A stretch of 43,650 nt of DNA from Melioribacteraceae bacterium (GTDB lineage: Bacteria; Bacteroidota; Ignavibacteria; Ignavibacteriales; Melioribacteraceae), in contig JAKIUC010000034.1 of assembly GCA_021647785.1 (NCBI GenBank), positions 1 to 43,650 of the forward strand, read 5' to 3'. A program made the position numbers and the translations under genes. Positions 1 to 8,550 of the stretch are shown here, piece after piece (position 1 is the first letter of the stretch; every line of letters begins with the position of its first letter). The notes below the pieces were generated by a model. The model did no database searches, was not told where the DNA came from, and saw nothing but the letters and a program-made list of their open reading frames with translations.

Positions 1-637
1 ATATTCTATTTCTTATAATTAATAATTCTTCTATGTAAATCTCCAGCTGTTCTTTGCCAATATCGTAGTTAAATTCTATAGTTCGTAAATGTTCTATAAA
101 TCTTCTCGACCAATGTTTCATCTCACTGTTTTTTGGCAGTTCATGCCCATAAAAATCTAGGTAACTTTTTATTTGGTTTTTTATTCGTGTTTGTTTTTTT
201 ACTTGTTGATATCTCAGCCTACATAATGAGCGTAACTCTTGTTGTAATAGGGTTGGAATATAAATGCCAGTTATTGTTTCATTCGATAGTTCTCTCGCTA
301 ATTTTCTCGAATCAATAGCATCCGTTTTTATTAGTTTCTCCTTTACTGTGGTTGGTATTGATGAAGCACTTACAATAATACTCTTAAAGCCTAAACTCTC
401 TAATTCTCTATGTGTTCCAAAACCACTAAAACCAGCTTCGTAAACACTAAAGTAATTTCCATTTGGATAACGCTTTTTCATAAACTCCGATAACTCTCTA
501 ACTGATGGATTCATGCTAAATGTTTTAAGTGCCATGTTATTACTTCTTATGGTCACGGTCCAACTTTTTTTGTGAACATCAATTCCTAAATAAAAGTCTT
601 GATTACTAAAATCCAATTGTGTACCTTTTTGTTTCAT
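1..637 (-). CDS. IS110-family transposase, N-terminal part (runs off window)
   Basis: An open frame reads on the minus strand from an ATG at 637 to the window edge without a stop, giving 212 residues of a protein that in this family is usually 300-400 aa. It begins with the RuvC-like DEDD transposase domain: YLGIDVHKKSWTVTI carries D20, VYEAGFSGFG carries E67, and KTDAIDSRKLA carries D106 and D109, so the acidic tetrad is intact as far as it can be seen. IS110 enzymes move elements by a recombinase-like mechanism, usually without long terminal inverted repeats. The C-terminal serine-containing domain lies outside the window. The gene sits beside a restriction-modification relic and may have caused or followed that decay. 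Family assignment is firm; whether the whole element is active cannot be judged. Confidence 0.9.
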   Translation of the reverse strand, partial: MKQKGTQLDFSNQDFYLGIDVHKKSWTVTIRSNNMALKTFSMNPSVRELSEFMKKRYPNGNYFSVYEAGFSGFGTHRELESLGFKSIIVSASSIPTTVKEKLIKTDAIDSRKLARELSNETITGIYIPTLLQQELRSLCRLRYQQVKKQTRIKNQIKSYLDFYGHELPKNSEMKHWSRRFIEHLRTIEFNYDIGKEQLEIYIEELLIIRNRI

Positions 638-645
638 TATGGTAT

Positions 646-693
646 CCTTTCTTATTATTGATAAATAGTTTTGCAACTACAATTTAAGAAGGG
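646..693 (-). ncRNA. structured leader upstream of IS110 transposase (bridge-RNA candidate)
   Basis: On the minus strand, just upstream of the transposase ATG, an outer stem pairs CCTTCTTA (685-692 on the plus strand) with TAAGAAAGG (646-654) around one bulged A. It encloses a small hairpin TAGTT-GCAA-AACTA (666-679). IS110-group elements encode a bridge RNA in the non-coding end upstream of the recombinase gene, so a structured RNA is expected at this place. The pairing is visible in the sequence; the assignment as bridge RNA is inference, and target- and donor-binding loops were not identified. Confidence 0.35.
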
Positions 694-953
694 ATGCTTT
701 TTTTATCTACTATTTCGTTTTGTTTCTTTTTTGCAACTTACTTAGTTAAACCTTTTTAAACATAACTTCTTTGGAGGGGTGAGTTCAAAAGACATACGAC
801 ACTACAAACTTGACACGACACTAGTTATGTACTTTACAAAAGTCTCATTATTAAGTTATAAAAAGAGGAATAAAAAATATTTTGGGCAGATAAAATTCGT
901 TAACACTCCAAAATTATTTGTATTTTTAGCATTATTAAAAACATCAAATTTAT
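694..953. other. non-coding stretch containing the undefined IS110 element end
   Basis: About 260 bp between the transposase leader and the restriction-enzyme relic. No credible gene is present: the only open frame of note (779-985, GTG start) has low-complexity composition and no ribosome-binding site. The junction between the insertion element and the host DNA must lie here, but IS110 elements lack diagnostic inverted repeats and I could not place it. Confidence 0.5.
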
Positions 954-1121
954 ATGTCAATATTTCAAAAATCAGTTATAAATAAGCATCTTGCAAATCT
1001 TGATAGTAGGCAAATTAAAAAGGCATATCAAAAATTTAGAAAGAATTACAATTCTGTTAAAATTGAGAAGATCAAAAATCTCAAAGGGGAAGAGATTGCT
1101 ATTGTTGAAATGAGTGTATAA
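954..1121 (+). pseudogene. internally deleted type IIG (Eco57I-like) restriction-modification gene relic
   Basis: This 55-codon frame starts MSIFQKSVINKHLANLD and continues with a lysine-rich helix (QIKKAYQKFRKNYN...KIEKIKNLKGEE). That is how Eco57I-type IIG methylase-endonucleases, normally around 1000 aa, begin. The last residues, EEIAIVEMSV, resemble the usual C-terminus of the same family (a LYGL..EEIxIVE pattern). The simplest reading is that nearly the whole enzyme was removed by an in-frame deletion, joining head to tail. The TAA is followed after 2 nt by the rhuM-like ATG, a spacing typical of an intact operon. The N-terminal match is recalled from family knowledge and is fairly strong; the C-terminal match is weaker. 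No catalytic domain remains. Confidence 0.6.
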
Positions 1122-1123
1122 AA

Positions 1124-2131
1124 ATGAAATTACAAAAGAACAAATCGCAAATAATAATATATCAGACCGAGAGCGGAAAAACAAAATTGGATGTTCGTTT
1201 TCAGGACGAAACCGTTTGGCTAACACAAAAAATGATGGCTGAGTTGTTTCAAACGACTTCACAAAATATAACAATACATCTAAAAAATATTTTTGAAGAG
1301 GGTGAGTTGGAGGAAAAAGCAACTTGTAAGGATTTCTTACAAGTTCAAAAAGAAGGTAAACGAGAGGTAAAAAGAGAGCAGAAATTTTATAATCTTGATT
1401 CAATTATTTCAGTTGGTTACCGTATAAAATCTCATGTTGCAACAAAGTTCAGACAATGGGCAACAACACAAATAAAAGAATTTATAGTAAAAGGTTTTGT
1501 GTTGGATGATGAACGTTTGAAAAATCCAGATTTACCTTTCGATTATTTTGAAGAGTTGGAAAAACGAATACAAGATATTCGTACATCCGAAAAGAGATTT
1601 TACAGAAAAATTACTGATATTTATGCTACAAGTGTTGATTACGACCCTACATTAGAGATAAGTATCCATTTTTTCAAAACAATTCAAAACAAATTACATT
1701 GGGCAATTACTGGAAAAACCGCTGCAGAAATTGTTGAATTGAGGGCTAATAGTGAAAAACGAAATATGGGTTTAACCAATTGGCGAGGAGAAAAAATTAG
1801 AAAGTCCGATGTTTCAATTGCTAAAAATTACTTGCAAGAAAATGAATTAATGGCATTAAATAATTTAGTTGAGCAATATCTTATTTTTGCTCAGGGTCAA
1901 GCAATGCAACGCATTCCTATGAGTATGAATAATTGGATTGAAAAACTTGAAGCATTTTTGATAATTAATAATCGTAAAATATTAACAGATGCCGGAAAAA
2001 TTTCTCACGAATTAGCAAAAGAGAATGCAGAACTAGAATACGAAAAGTACAAACAACATCAGCAAAAAGTAATTACTGATAGTGATTTTGATAGAGTAAT
2101 TAAAAAAATTGAAGATGAGAAAAAAAGTTAA
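1124..2131 (+). CDS. RhuM-family protein
   Basis: A 335-aa protein of the virulence RhuM family (COG3943 type). The N-terminal part (about residues 12-110) has the pattern IIIYQTESGKTKLDVRF, DETVWLTQKMMAELF and FYNLDSIISVGYRI, a DNA-binding-like module resembling KilA-N/ORF6N and Fic-associated antirepressors. The middle (about 130-290) is helical with the family signature TGKTAAEIVELRA and a following NWRGEKIRKSDV. The C-terminal 50 residues form a charged helix. Length is normal for the family and no frameshift is visible. Biochemical function is unknown. Members are often found inside type I and type IIG restriction-modification operons, and here the gene directly follows such a relic, so it is probably a leftover partner of that system. 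Translation was probably coupled to the upstream frame because only 2 nt separate them. Confidence 0.85.
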   Translation: MKLQKNKSQIIIYQTESGKTKLDVRFQDETVWLTQKMMAELFQTTSQNITIHLKNIFEEGELEEKATCKDFLQVQKEGKREVKREQKFYNLDSIISVGYRIKSHVATKFRQWATTQIKEFIVKGFVLDDERLKNPDLPFDYFEELEKRIQDIRTSEKRFYRKITDIYATSVDYDPTLEISIHFFKTIQNKLHWAITGKTAAEIVELRANSEKRNMGLTNWRGEKIRKSDVSIAKNYLQENELMALNNLVEQYLIFAQGQAMQRIPMSMNNWIEKLEAFLIINNRKILTDAGKISHELAKENAELEYEKYKQHQQKVITDSDFDRVIKKIEDEKKS

Positions 2132-2211
2132 ATTCTAAGTGTATATATCCGATAGGTGTTGCAGAATACGGTTTTGTTTTGTGTGGTCGGCTAACAATGT
2201 GTTGCAAAAAC

Positions 2212-2238
2212 ACTGGATGCTTCTATCAAGCATCCAGT
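2212..2238 (-). terminator. intrinsic terminator of the M3 peptidase gene
   Basis: A perfect 11-bp stem, ACTGGATGCTT paired with AAGCATCCAGT around a 5-nt loop (CTATC), lies 65 nt past the stop codon of the minus-strand peptidase gene. Read on the minus strand it is followed by GTTTTTG, so it fits a rho-independent terminator for that gene. It would also separate it from the convergent rhuM-like gene. Confidence 0.65.
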
Positions 2239-2303
2239 AACACAAAATTGCGCAAGTAGCTTAGTATCTCATGAATGGATCTCTTTGGTACAATATCCAG
2301 TTT

Positions 2304-4403
2304 TTAGTTTAATCCTCTTTTTTCTAAAAGCGGCTCAATGCCTGGTTCTGCTCCACGGAATTTTTTGTAAAGCTCCATTGCATCCTCAGTACCACCAGAA
2401 GATAAAATGTATTTCCGATATTTATCAGCTAAATCTTTATTTAATACATCACCACTCTTTTCAAATGCAGCAAAAGCATCTGCATCAAGAACCGCTGACC
2501 AAATGTAGCTATAGTATCCGGAGGAATATCCGCCAGAGAAAATATGATTAAAATAAGTACTTCTGTAACGAGGTTTTATTTCAGGAATAAGTCCTAGTTT
2601 TTTCATTGAATTATTTTCAAATGTATTTGCATCTACAGAAATTGGCTCTGTGACAGTGTGCCAATCCATGTCGAGGAAAGCTGCAGCGAGATATTCTGAA
2701 GTAGCAAATCCTTGATTGAATTTTGAAGAGTTCTTAATTTTATTAACCAACTCTATTGGAATTACTCTCCCGGTTTCATAATGTGTTGCATAGGTTTTAA
2801 GAACTTCCGGATGCAATGCCCAGTTCTCCATTACTTGAGATGGAAATTCAACAAAGTCGCGTGGGGTCTCGGTTCCAGCTACAGACTCGTAAGTACAATC
2901 GGATAATAGTCCGTGTAATGCATGTCCAAATTCGTGGAAGAGTGTTTCAACATCATCAATACTTAGCAGTGCAGGTTTGTTGCCAACCGGCTTAGAGAAA
3001 TTTCCAACATTGTAAATTATTGGAGTAACCATCTCTCCATCTTTTTTATATTGCTTCCGAAACGCATCCATCCAAGCACCAGCACGTTTGCTATCGCGAG
3101 GGAAGTAATCTGTGTAAAGAATTCCAATATGTTTTCCGTCTGCTTCTTTCACTTCAAATACTTTTACTTCGGGATGATATTTTTGAATATCGTTTCGTTC
3201 TTCAAACTGAATTCCCCAAAGTGATGTTGCCAAACCGAATACACCCTTTATAACATTGTTTACTTCAAAATAAGGTCGCACTTCGTTTTCATCAAAATTG
3301 TATTTCTCTTTTTTTACTTTCTCGGCATAGTACCACCAATCCCAAGAAGCGAGTTCGAAATTATTTCCTTCCTTCTCTATTATTTTTTGCATATCCTCAC
3401 GTTCCTCTTTAGCACGCTTAATTGCTGGAGTCCAAACTTTTTCTAAAAGCATATAAACATTGGATGGAGTCTTTGCCATCTGTTCATCAAGCACATACTC
3501 AGCGTGCGAATTGTAGCCAAGTAATTTTGCTCTTTCCAAACGTAGGTTTACCATTTTAACAAGAATATTTTTATTATCCAATTTGTTGTTATGGTCTCCT
3601 TTCATAAAGTATGCAGAGTATATTTTTTCTCTTAAATCTCTTTTGGCTGAGTATTGTATAAACGGAATCATACTTGGTTTTGAAATTGTAAAAACCCATT
3701 TTCCCTCATACCCTTTATTGGCAGCGGTTTCAGCAGCATTTGCAATTGCACTCTCCGGAAGTCCAATCAAATCAGCCTTATTATCAATTACCAGTTCAAA
3801 TTTATTTGTTTCACTTAAAACATTTTCCCCAAACTGGATTGAAAGGGTTGAGAGTTCACTATTTATTTTACTGAACTTCTCTTTATTTGCTTCTGTTAAG
3901 TTAGCACCACCGCGGATAAAATCGCGATAGTAGTTTTCTAAAACAGTATTTTGTTCCATGTCTAAGTTTAGTTCATCCCGTTTTTCGTAAAGTGTTTTAA
4001 TCTTAGAAAAGAGTGTTGCGTTCATATTTATATCATCGTCATGCTTCGAGAGTTTTGGAAGAATCTCTTTTGAAATAGTTTTAATTTTATCACTATTCAT
4101 TGCTCCTTTCATTGCACTAAAAACGCGTCTTACACGTTTTAATATTTCACCGCAATTATCAAGTGCTGTAATTGTATTCTCGAAAGTTGGAGAGTCTGTA
4201 TTGTTGGTAATTGCATCAACCTCTTTATTGTGCAATAGCATTGCATCCGTAAATGCTGGCAAATAATGCCCCTCATTAATTTCATCAAATGGTGGTGTTT
4301 CAAATGGAGTTTCCCATTTGGCGAGTAACGGATTTTTTGTTTCATTACCGCAACTCGATAATAATAATGTTGTAAATATTAATGCCATAATTTTGACCTT
4401 CAT
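2304..4403 (-). CDS. dcp: M3 family peptidyl-dipeptidase (Dcp-like), lipoprotein
   Basis: A 699-aa zinc metallopeptidase of family M3A, normal length for Dcp/oligopeptidase A. The N-terminus is a lipoprotein signal (hydrophobic stretch, then LLLSSCGN with the lipobox Cys at about 19), so the enzyme is tethered to a membrane facing the periplasm, as is common in Bacteroidota. Zinc ligands are visible in LFHEFGHALHG (H490, E491, H494), with the third ligand expected at E519 in RDFVEFPSQVMENW. The substrate-side Gly/Tyr-rich loop (FSGGYSSGYYSYIWS) is near the C-terminus. It would remove dipeptides from peptide C-termini during peptide uptake or recycling. It is monocistronic, with its own terminator downstream. 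Dcp versus oligopeptidase A specificity cannot be settled from sequence alone; the C-terminal features favour Dcp. Confidence 0.93.
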   Translation of the reverse strand: MKVKIMALIFTTLLLSSCGNETKNPLLAKWETPFETPPFDEINEGHYLPAFTDAMLLHNKEVDAITNNTDSPTFENTITALDNCGEILKRVRRVFSAMKGAMNSDKIKTISKEILPKLSKHDDDINMNATLFSKIKTLYEKRDELNLDMEQNTVLENYYRDFIRGGANLTEANKEKFSKINSELSTLSIQFGENVLSETNKFELVIDNKADLIGLPESAIANAAETAANKGYEGKWVFTISKPSMIPFIQYSAKRDLREKIYSAYFMKGDHNNKLDNKNILVKMVNLRLERAKLLGYNSHAEYVLDEQMAKTPSNVYMLLEKVWTPAIKRAKEEREDMQKIIEKEGNNFELASWDWWYYAEKVKKEKYNFDENEVRPYFEVNNVIKGVFGLATSLWGIQFEERNDIQKYHPEVKVFEVKEADGKHIGILYTDYFPRDSKRAGAWMDAFRKQYKKDGEMVTPIIYNVGNFSKPVGNKPALLSIDDVETLFHEFGHALHGLLSDCTYESVAGTETPRDFVEFPSQVMENWALHPEVLKTYATHYETGRVIPIELVNKIKNSSKFNQGFATSEYLAAAFLDMDWHTVTEPISVDANTFENNSMKKLGLIPEIKPRYRSTYFNHIFSGGYSSGYYSYIWSAVLDADAFAAFEKSGDVLNKDLADKYRKYILSSGGTEDAMELYKKFRGAEPGIEPLLEKRGLN

Positions 4404-4517
4404 GTGAAGTCCTTTCTATTAATTTGAAATTATTTTAGAGTAGAATTTAATAAATTGATTGGCGTGAAGTAAGAAAATGAAAGAGACGTTTTGCAACGCC
4501 TCAATTTAGAAAAAAAA

Positions 4518-5015
4518 TCAAACTTGAACGTACATATCACCACGTAAGCTGCATATTGGGCAGTTTTCCGGAGCTTCACCAAATTCGATATGACCACAAA
4601 CTGGGCACAGATAAAAATCAGTAGCTTCCAAATCTTTTCCTTCTTCAACCGCTTTAAGTGCTGCTGCATAAAGTTTTGCATGAACTTCTTCCGCTTCTAT
4701 TGCCCACTTAAACATTTTTTTAGCTTTGTGTCCTTCTACTTCTGCTTGTTTTAACATAGGAGGATACATCTCTTCAAACTCGTATGTTTCACCGCCAATA
4801 GCTGCTTTAAGATTTTCTAATGTAGAATTCACTCCATCCAAAGCTTTTAAATGACCTTCCGCATGTATTCTTTCTGCTTCCGCAGTAGTATCAAATAATT
4901 TTGCAATATTTGGGAATCCATCCTTTTTAGCTTTTTTTGCAAAAGCTCTATATTTTTGGTTTGCCTGACTTTCACCAGCAAATGCAGTTCCAAGATTCTC
5001 TTTTGTTGTTGGCAT
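4518..5015 (-). CDS. rbr: rubrerythrin
   Basis: A 165-aa non-haem diiron protein that reduces hydrogen peroxide in anaerobes and microaerophiles. The N-terminal ferritin-like four-helix bundle supplies the diiron ligands: E15 in GESQANQKY, EAERIHAEGH around 46-55, and EAEEVHAKLY around 108-115. The C-terminal rubredoxin-like domain has two Cys pairs, CPVC (137-140) and CPIC (152-155), which bind the electron-transfer iron. Both domains are complete. The ATG is preceded by a clear ribosome-binding site (AAAGGAG). The gene stands alone, divergent from the chaperone gene at 5263. It points to an oxygen-sensitive or oxygen-exposed anaerobic lifestyle. Confidence 0.96.
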   Translation of the reverse strand: MPTTKENLGTAFAGESQANQKYRAFAKKAKKDGFPNIAKLFDTTAEAERIHAEGHLKALDGVNSTLENLKAAIGGETYEFEEMYPPMLKQAEVEGHKAKKMFKWAIEAEEVHAKLYAAALKAVEEGKDLEATDFYLCPVCGHIEFGEAPENCPICSLRGDMYVQV

Positions 5016-5184
5016 AGTTAACTCCTTTATTTAATAAAAAGTTTAAAAAATTTGCTTTATCAAGTTAATTCAATTTTTAAATTAAAACAATTTAAATGAA
5101 ATTATGCAGATATAAAATTCAACTTATCGTATTATATTTTGTTTATTTAGAATAACTTAACAATAGTTTGTAGTTGAAATGTTA

Positions 5185-5215
5185 TTGATTTTAGAGAATA
5201 GTCTAACTAAATTTA
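5185..5215 (+). promoter_or_regulatory. candidate Bacteroidota-type promoter for the PpiD-like gene
   Basis: TTG at 5185-5187, a 20-nt spacer, and TAAATTTA at 5208-5215 fit the Bacteroidota sigma pattern TTG-N19-21-TAnnTTTG except for the last base. It lies about 50 nt upstream of the chaperone start. Pattern match only. Confidence 0.4.
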
Positions 5216-5262
5216 GAACTGTATTTTTTATAAAAAGTTTTTAGTTGGAGGATGTTGAAATT

Positions 5263-7332
5263 ATGGGTATGATGGCAAAGATGAGGAGCCTTGCTCCATG
5301 GTTTATAATTACAGTTGGTGGTTTATTTGTGATATTTATGGTTCTTTCCGATTCAAAAATTGGTGAATCGATGGGAAGAACAGGTAATGATATTGGTGAA
5401 GTTAATGGTGAAGCAATAACATATCAAGAATTTGCTAATCTATTGGATAGATATAGAGAGTTTCAATTACAACAAAATGGTCAAGAAATTCCAGAGAACC
5501 AAATGGAACAATTTCGTGACCAGGTATGGGAAAATTTGGTAAACCAAAAATTAATGGAACAGAAAATTGAAGAATTTGACTTAACTGTTTCGGATAGTGA
5601 AATTGAAGATTTACTAATAGGTCCAAATCCTCCGCAATCAGTTACGCAATATTTTATCGATTCAACAGGTATGTTTAATCGCGAAGCATACGATAATGCT
5701 ATTCGTAATCCGCAAAATAAAACAGCCGTTTTACAAATAGAAGATCAGGTAAGACAACAACTTTTGCAAGATAAATTATCAGGTCTTGTTAATGCCACTG
5801 CTTTTGTTACTGATGAAGAGATTAAAAGAAAATTTTATGATGATAACATAAAAATGAATGCTGATTATGTTGTTGTAACTATTTCAGCAAGAGATGATTC
5901 TACTCTTCAAGCTACCGATGATGAAATAGCGAGTTACTATAAATCACATAAAGAGGAATATAAAAGAGAGGAATCAAGGAAAATTAAATATGTGCTTTTC
6001 AATACTCGTGCTTCACGTGGTGATACACTTGGAATAGAAAAGAACTTAAATGCTATTCTTAAAAAGATGGAATCAGATACAAGTGGTTTCAAAACTTATA
6101 TTGAAATTTATTCTGATAAACCATATTCAAAAGATACGGTTCAAATTGTACAAATACCTGTGGCTGCACAAGATTTAGTTGCCAATGCTGATGCCGGTAG
6201 TTTTGTTGGCCCAATACTTACTAACGAAGGATATATACTTTACAGAGTTGAAAAAAGCATTAAATCGAAAGATAAATTAGTGAAAGCTTCTCATATTCTG
6301 ATTAAAGAGAAAGCAGAAGCAGATTCAATATACAAAGAATTGAAAGCTGGTGCTGACTTTGCTGAAATGGCAAAAGAAAAATCTCAAGACCCTGGAAGTG
6401 GATTAAAGGGTGGCGACCTCGGCTGGTTTGGAAAAGGACAAATGGTGCCAGAGTTTGAAAAAGCTGCATTTGGTGGTAGAATTGGAAGGATTCAAAAACC
6501 TGTAAAATCACAGTTTGGATGGCATATAATTTTAGTTAAAGGCAAAACAGATAGAAAATATATTGTTGAAAGTATTGTAAATAAAATTGTACCTTCAGCA
6601 ACAACAATAGATAACATTTACAATGATGCGGGTGATTTTCAATACCTCTCTGAAGAGAATGGCTTTGAGGAGATGGCGAAAGAATTGGATTATCAGATTG
6701 TTGAAACTCCAGAGTTAAAAGCAAATGCATCTTCAATCCCAGGGCTCGGAGCAAATCGTTCACTACTTCTTTACACATTTGCTAATGATATAGGGGATAT
6801 TGGACCTGTATTTAAATTTCAAAGTGGGTATGTAGTTTCTATAATTTCTGATATTATTGAGGCTGGATTTCAACCGCTTGATGATGTTAAGAGTAGAGTT
6901 GAGAATGCTGTTGTAATGGAGAAAAAATCTTCTAAAGAGTTTAGCATTGCTCAAGAAATTAGAGCAAAAATTGGTGATAGTGGAGATTTAAACTTAGCAA
7001 AAGAAGTACTTCCTACAGCTAAGGTGGCTACTGTTAGTAATTTCTCTACTGCTGGTTCTATTCCAACAATTGGAAGAGAATTTGCATTTTCACAAACTGC
7101 TTTCGAATCACCAATAAATGTTGTTTCTGATCCTGTAAAAGGGAACAGAGGTAGTTATATAATACGAGTTACAAATAGAACAGCGTTCGATTCAACTTCA
7201 TTCTCGTTACAGAAAAACACAATTAGAACTACTCTTCTTAATCAAAAAAAATCAACACTCTACTCTCAATGGTTGGTTGATATTAAAGAGGAAGCTGATA
7301 TTGTTGATAATAGATTTAACTTTTATCGATAA
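5263..7332 (+). CDS. membrane-anchored peptidyl-prolyl isomerase, PpiD/SurA-like
   Basis: A 689-aa periplasmic folding chaperone. I chose the ATG at 5263 (MGMMAKMRSLAPW) over an in-frame TTG 18 nt earlier because GGAGGA sits at the right distance before it. One transmembrane helix (about 11-31, FIITVGGLFVIFMVL) anchors the protein. A SurA_N-like chaperone domain follows (about 45-200, beginning VNGEAITYQEFANLLDRYR). One clear parvulin domain (about 335-430) runs from KASHILIKEKAEAD through DPGSGLKGGDLGWFGKGQM to FGWHIILVKG. A further 250 residues form the second half of the PpiD-like scaffold. The layout matches PpiD-type proteins, which help newly exported outer-membrane and periplasmic proteins fold, relevant given the many secreted proteins in this window. 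It ends in a strong terminator and appears monocistronic. Confidence 0.9.
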   Translation: MGMMAKMRSLAPWFIITVGGLFVIFMVLSDSKIGESMGRTGNDIGEVNGEAITYQEFANLLDRYREFQLQQNGQEIPENQMEQFRDQVWENLVNQKLMEQKIEEFDLTVSDSEIEDLLIGPNPPQSVTQYFIDSTGMFNREAYDNAIRNPQNKTAVLQIEDQVRQQLLQDKLSGLVNATAFVTDEEIKRKFYDDNIKMNADYVVVTISARDDSTLQATDDEIASYYKSHKEEYKREESRKIKYVLFNTRASRGDTLGIEKNLNAILKKMESDTSGFKTYIEIYSDKPYSKDTVQIVQIPVAAQDLVANADAGSFVGPILTNEGYILYRVEKSIKSKDKLVKASHILIKEKAEADSIYKELKAGADFAEMAKEKSQDPGSGLKGGDLGWFGKGQMVPEFEKAAFGGRIGRIQKPVKSQFGWHIILVKGKTDRKYIVESIVNKIVPSATTIDNIYNDAGDFQYLSEENGFEEMAKELDYQIVETPELKANASSIPGLGANRSLLLYTFANDIGDIGPVFKFQSGYVVSIISDIIEAGFQPLDDVKSRVENAVVMEKKSSKEFSIAQEIRAKIGDSGDLNLAKEVLPTAKVATVSNFSTAGSIPTIGREFAFSQTAFESPINVVSDPVKGNRGSYIIRVTNRTAFDSTSFSLQKNTIRTTLLNQKKSTLYSQWLVDIKEEADIVDNRFNFYR

Positions 7333-7354
7333 AAATTAAAAGAAATTATTTTTC

Positions 7355-7390
7355 AAAAAAGCTGTGGAGATATTCACGGCTTTTTTTGTT
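7355..7390 (+). terminator. rho-independent terminator after the PpiD-like gene
   Basis: AAAAAGCTGTG pairs with CACGGCTTTTT around a short AT-rich loop (GAGATATT) and runs into seven T residues, 25 nt past the stop codon. Stem plus U-tract make this a textbook intrinsic terminator. Confidence 0.85.
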
Positions 7391-7447
7391 TAAGGAACTT
7401 TTAATTTTATCGTACATCTAACCCTGCACAATTTAATGGAGAAAGTT

Positions 7448-7738
7448 ATGGAATTCAAAGTAAATGGTAAGGAATTACTTAAAAAGATAGAAGATTTAAT
7501 TCGTGAAGGAAATGTAAGACGAATTATTATTAAAGATGCTAATGGAAAAACATTTATTGAAATACCTTTAAGTGTTGGTGTTATTGGTATGATTGCTGCA
7601 CCAATTGTAGCGGCAATAGGTGCACTTGCCGGTGTAGTTGCAAACTTTACTATTGAAGTAATTAAAACAGAAGATACCGACAGTGTAGAATTTACAGAAG
7701 TTGTTAATGAAGAATCAGAAAAAGATAAGGAAGAGTAA
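7448..7738 (+). CDS. DUF4342-type small membrane protein
   Basis: A 96-aa protein if started at the ATG at 7448, which has GGAG six bases upstream; the in-frame ATG at 7436 has no ribosome-binding site. The first half (FKVNGKELLKKIEDLIREGNV, then RRIIIKDANGKTFIEIPLSVG) matches the pattern I know from DUF4342. The middle is one hydrophobic segment (about 46-72, Gly/Ala/Val-rich, probably membrane-inserted). The tail is acidic (EESEKDKEE). Function is unknown; in other bacteria related domains occur alone or fused to ubiquitin-associated-like domains. It has its own leader after the upstream terminator and converges on the gene at 7747 with only 8 nt between. Confidence 0.7.
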   Translation: MEFKVNGKELLKKIEDLIREGNVRRIIIKDANGKTFIEIPLSVGVIGMIAAPIVAAIGALAGVVANFTIEVIKTEDTDSVEFTEVVNEESEKDKEE

Positions 7739-7746
7739 TATCTTCC

Positions 7747-8511
7747 CTAACTTTTCTTTGGGTACAAAATAGATTGAGAACTAAAATCATGTTCTGATGA
7801 TTCACCAAAAGAATTAAAGACATCTTTGAGATGGATATATTCTTTATCTTCAAGATTAAAAATTATATACTCTGCAAAACTGCTTAAAGTAACAACAGCA
7901 TTTCTGCTTGTATCATTTAATTCAACATCAGAAAGTTTTGTTACAATATTTTTATTTACAATTTGGATTTGTTCATAAGCTGCTTTTAACTTTGTTAATT
8001 CCCAATCAGGTTTATCGCCAGTTATAAATTTAAAATATTGTGCAAAAACGTAAGTTGAAAAGACCCTATATTCAGTCTCCTCTAATGAGGCAAAGGGCAA
8101 ATGGAATCTTACCAATGGACGTAGTACACCAATAATAGGGCATCCGCTGCTCGCCATAATAATTCCTATTAAACTTCCTACTCCAATTTGGACTGTAGTT
8201 TGTTTGGATGTAGTTCTGTCATTTGTATCAACCGAAACTTTTGCTTCTTCGTATGAAGGTAGTGAGTTGAAAAAATCTAGAACCCCAGCAAGATTTTTTG
8301 CTAATGGACAATATTCATTTTTTGCTATATCAAGCGGGCAGTTAGGGCATGCAAAATTCTTTAATTTTGTCCACTCTTTATGAATATGTGAAACATCGTT
8401 TTCAATTAAAAGTGTTTTGTAATTTATTTTTACCTCAAACGAAACAGTAATTTGTTCACGAAATGTGAATTTGTATAAAAATTTTATTTGACCTGGCTTC
8501 TGTTCTTCCAT
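7747..8511 (-). CDS. conserved protein of unknown function (DUF6901-like?)
   Basis: A 254-aa soluble-looking protein. The first 40 residues are beta-rich (IKFLYKFTFREQITVSFEVKI). A cysteine cluster follows, CPNCPLDIAKNEYCPLA at about 54-70, reminiscent of a metal site. Next come a Gly-rich hydrophobic segment with IGVGSLIGIIMASSGCP (about 109-125) and a helical C-terminal half. The pattern recalls the small family DUF6901, but I am not certain of that name. It is last in a tight operon with the cytosine deaminase and the MBL-fold hydrolase (39-nt gap to the deaminase). It may be functionally unrelated, since neither neighbour suggests a role. A periplasmic location is unlikely because no signal peptide is visible. 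Confidence 0.5.
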   Translation of the reverse strand: MEEQKPGQIKFLYKFTFREQITVSFEVKINYKTLLIENDVSHIHKEWTKLKNFACPNCPLDIAKNEYCPLAKNLAGVLDFFNSLPSYEEAKVSVDTNDRTTSKQTTVQIGVGSLIGIIMASSGCPIIGVLRPLVRFHLPFASLEETEYRVFSTYVFAQYFKFITGDKPDWELTKLKAAYEQIQIVNKNIVTKLSDVELNDTSRNAVVTLSSFAEYIIFNLEDKEYIHLKDVFNSFGESSEHDFSSQSILYPKKS

Positions 8512-8550
8512 TGTTTTCTCACTAAAATTAGTTTTTTAATAAAAGACTTG

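Noticed and set aside
779-985. 68-codon open frame with GTG start after the IS110 element
   Set aside because: No ribosome-binding site, low-complexity Lys/Tyr/Leu composition, and it overlaps the better-supported relic beginning at 954.
972-1403. Minus-strand open frame of 143 codons
   Set aside because: It lies antisense to the restriction-enzyme relic and the rhuM-like gene, which have clear family patterns; it is a shadow frame.
2187-2250. attC-like integron site (GGCTAACAATGTGTTGC followed by a hairpin)
   Set aside because: The matching right-hand GTTRRRY box is missing, there is no integrase or cassette series, and the hairpin is explained as a terminator of the peptidase gene.
4430-4681. 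Cysteine-containing minus-strand frame overlapping rubrerythrin
   Set aside because: It is another frame of the rubrerythrin gene, whose diiron and rubredoxin motifs are complete.
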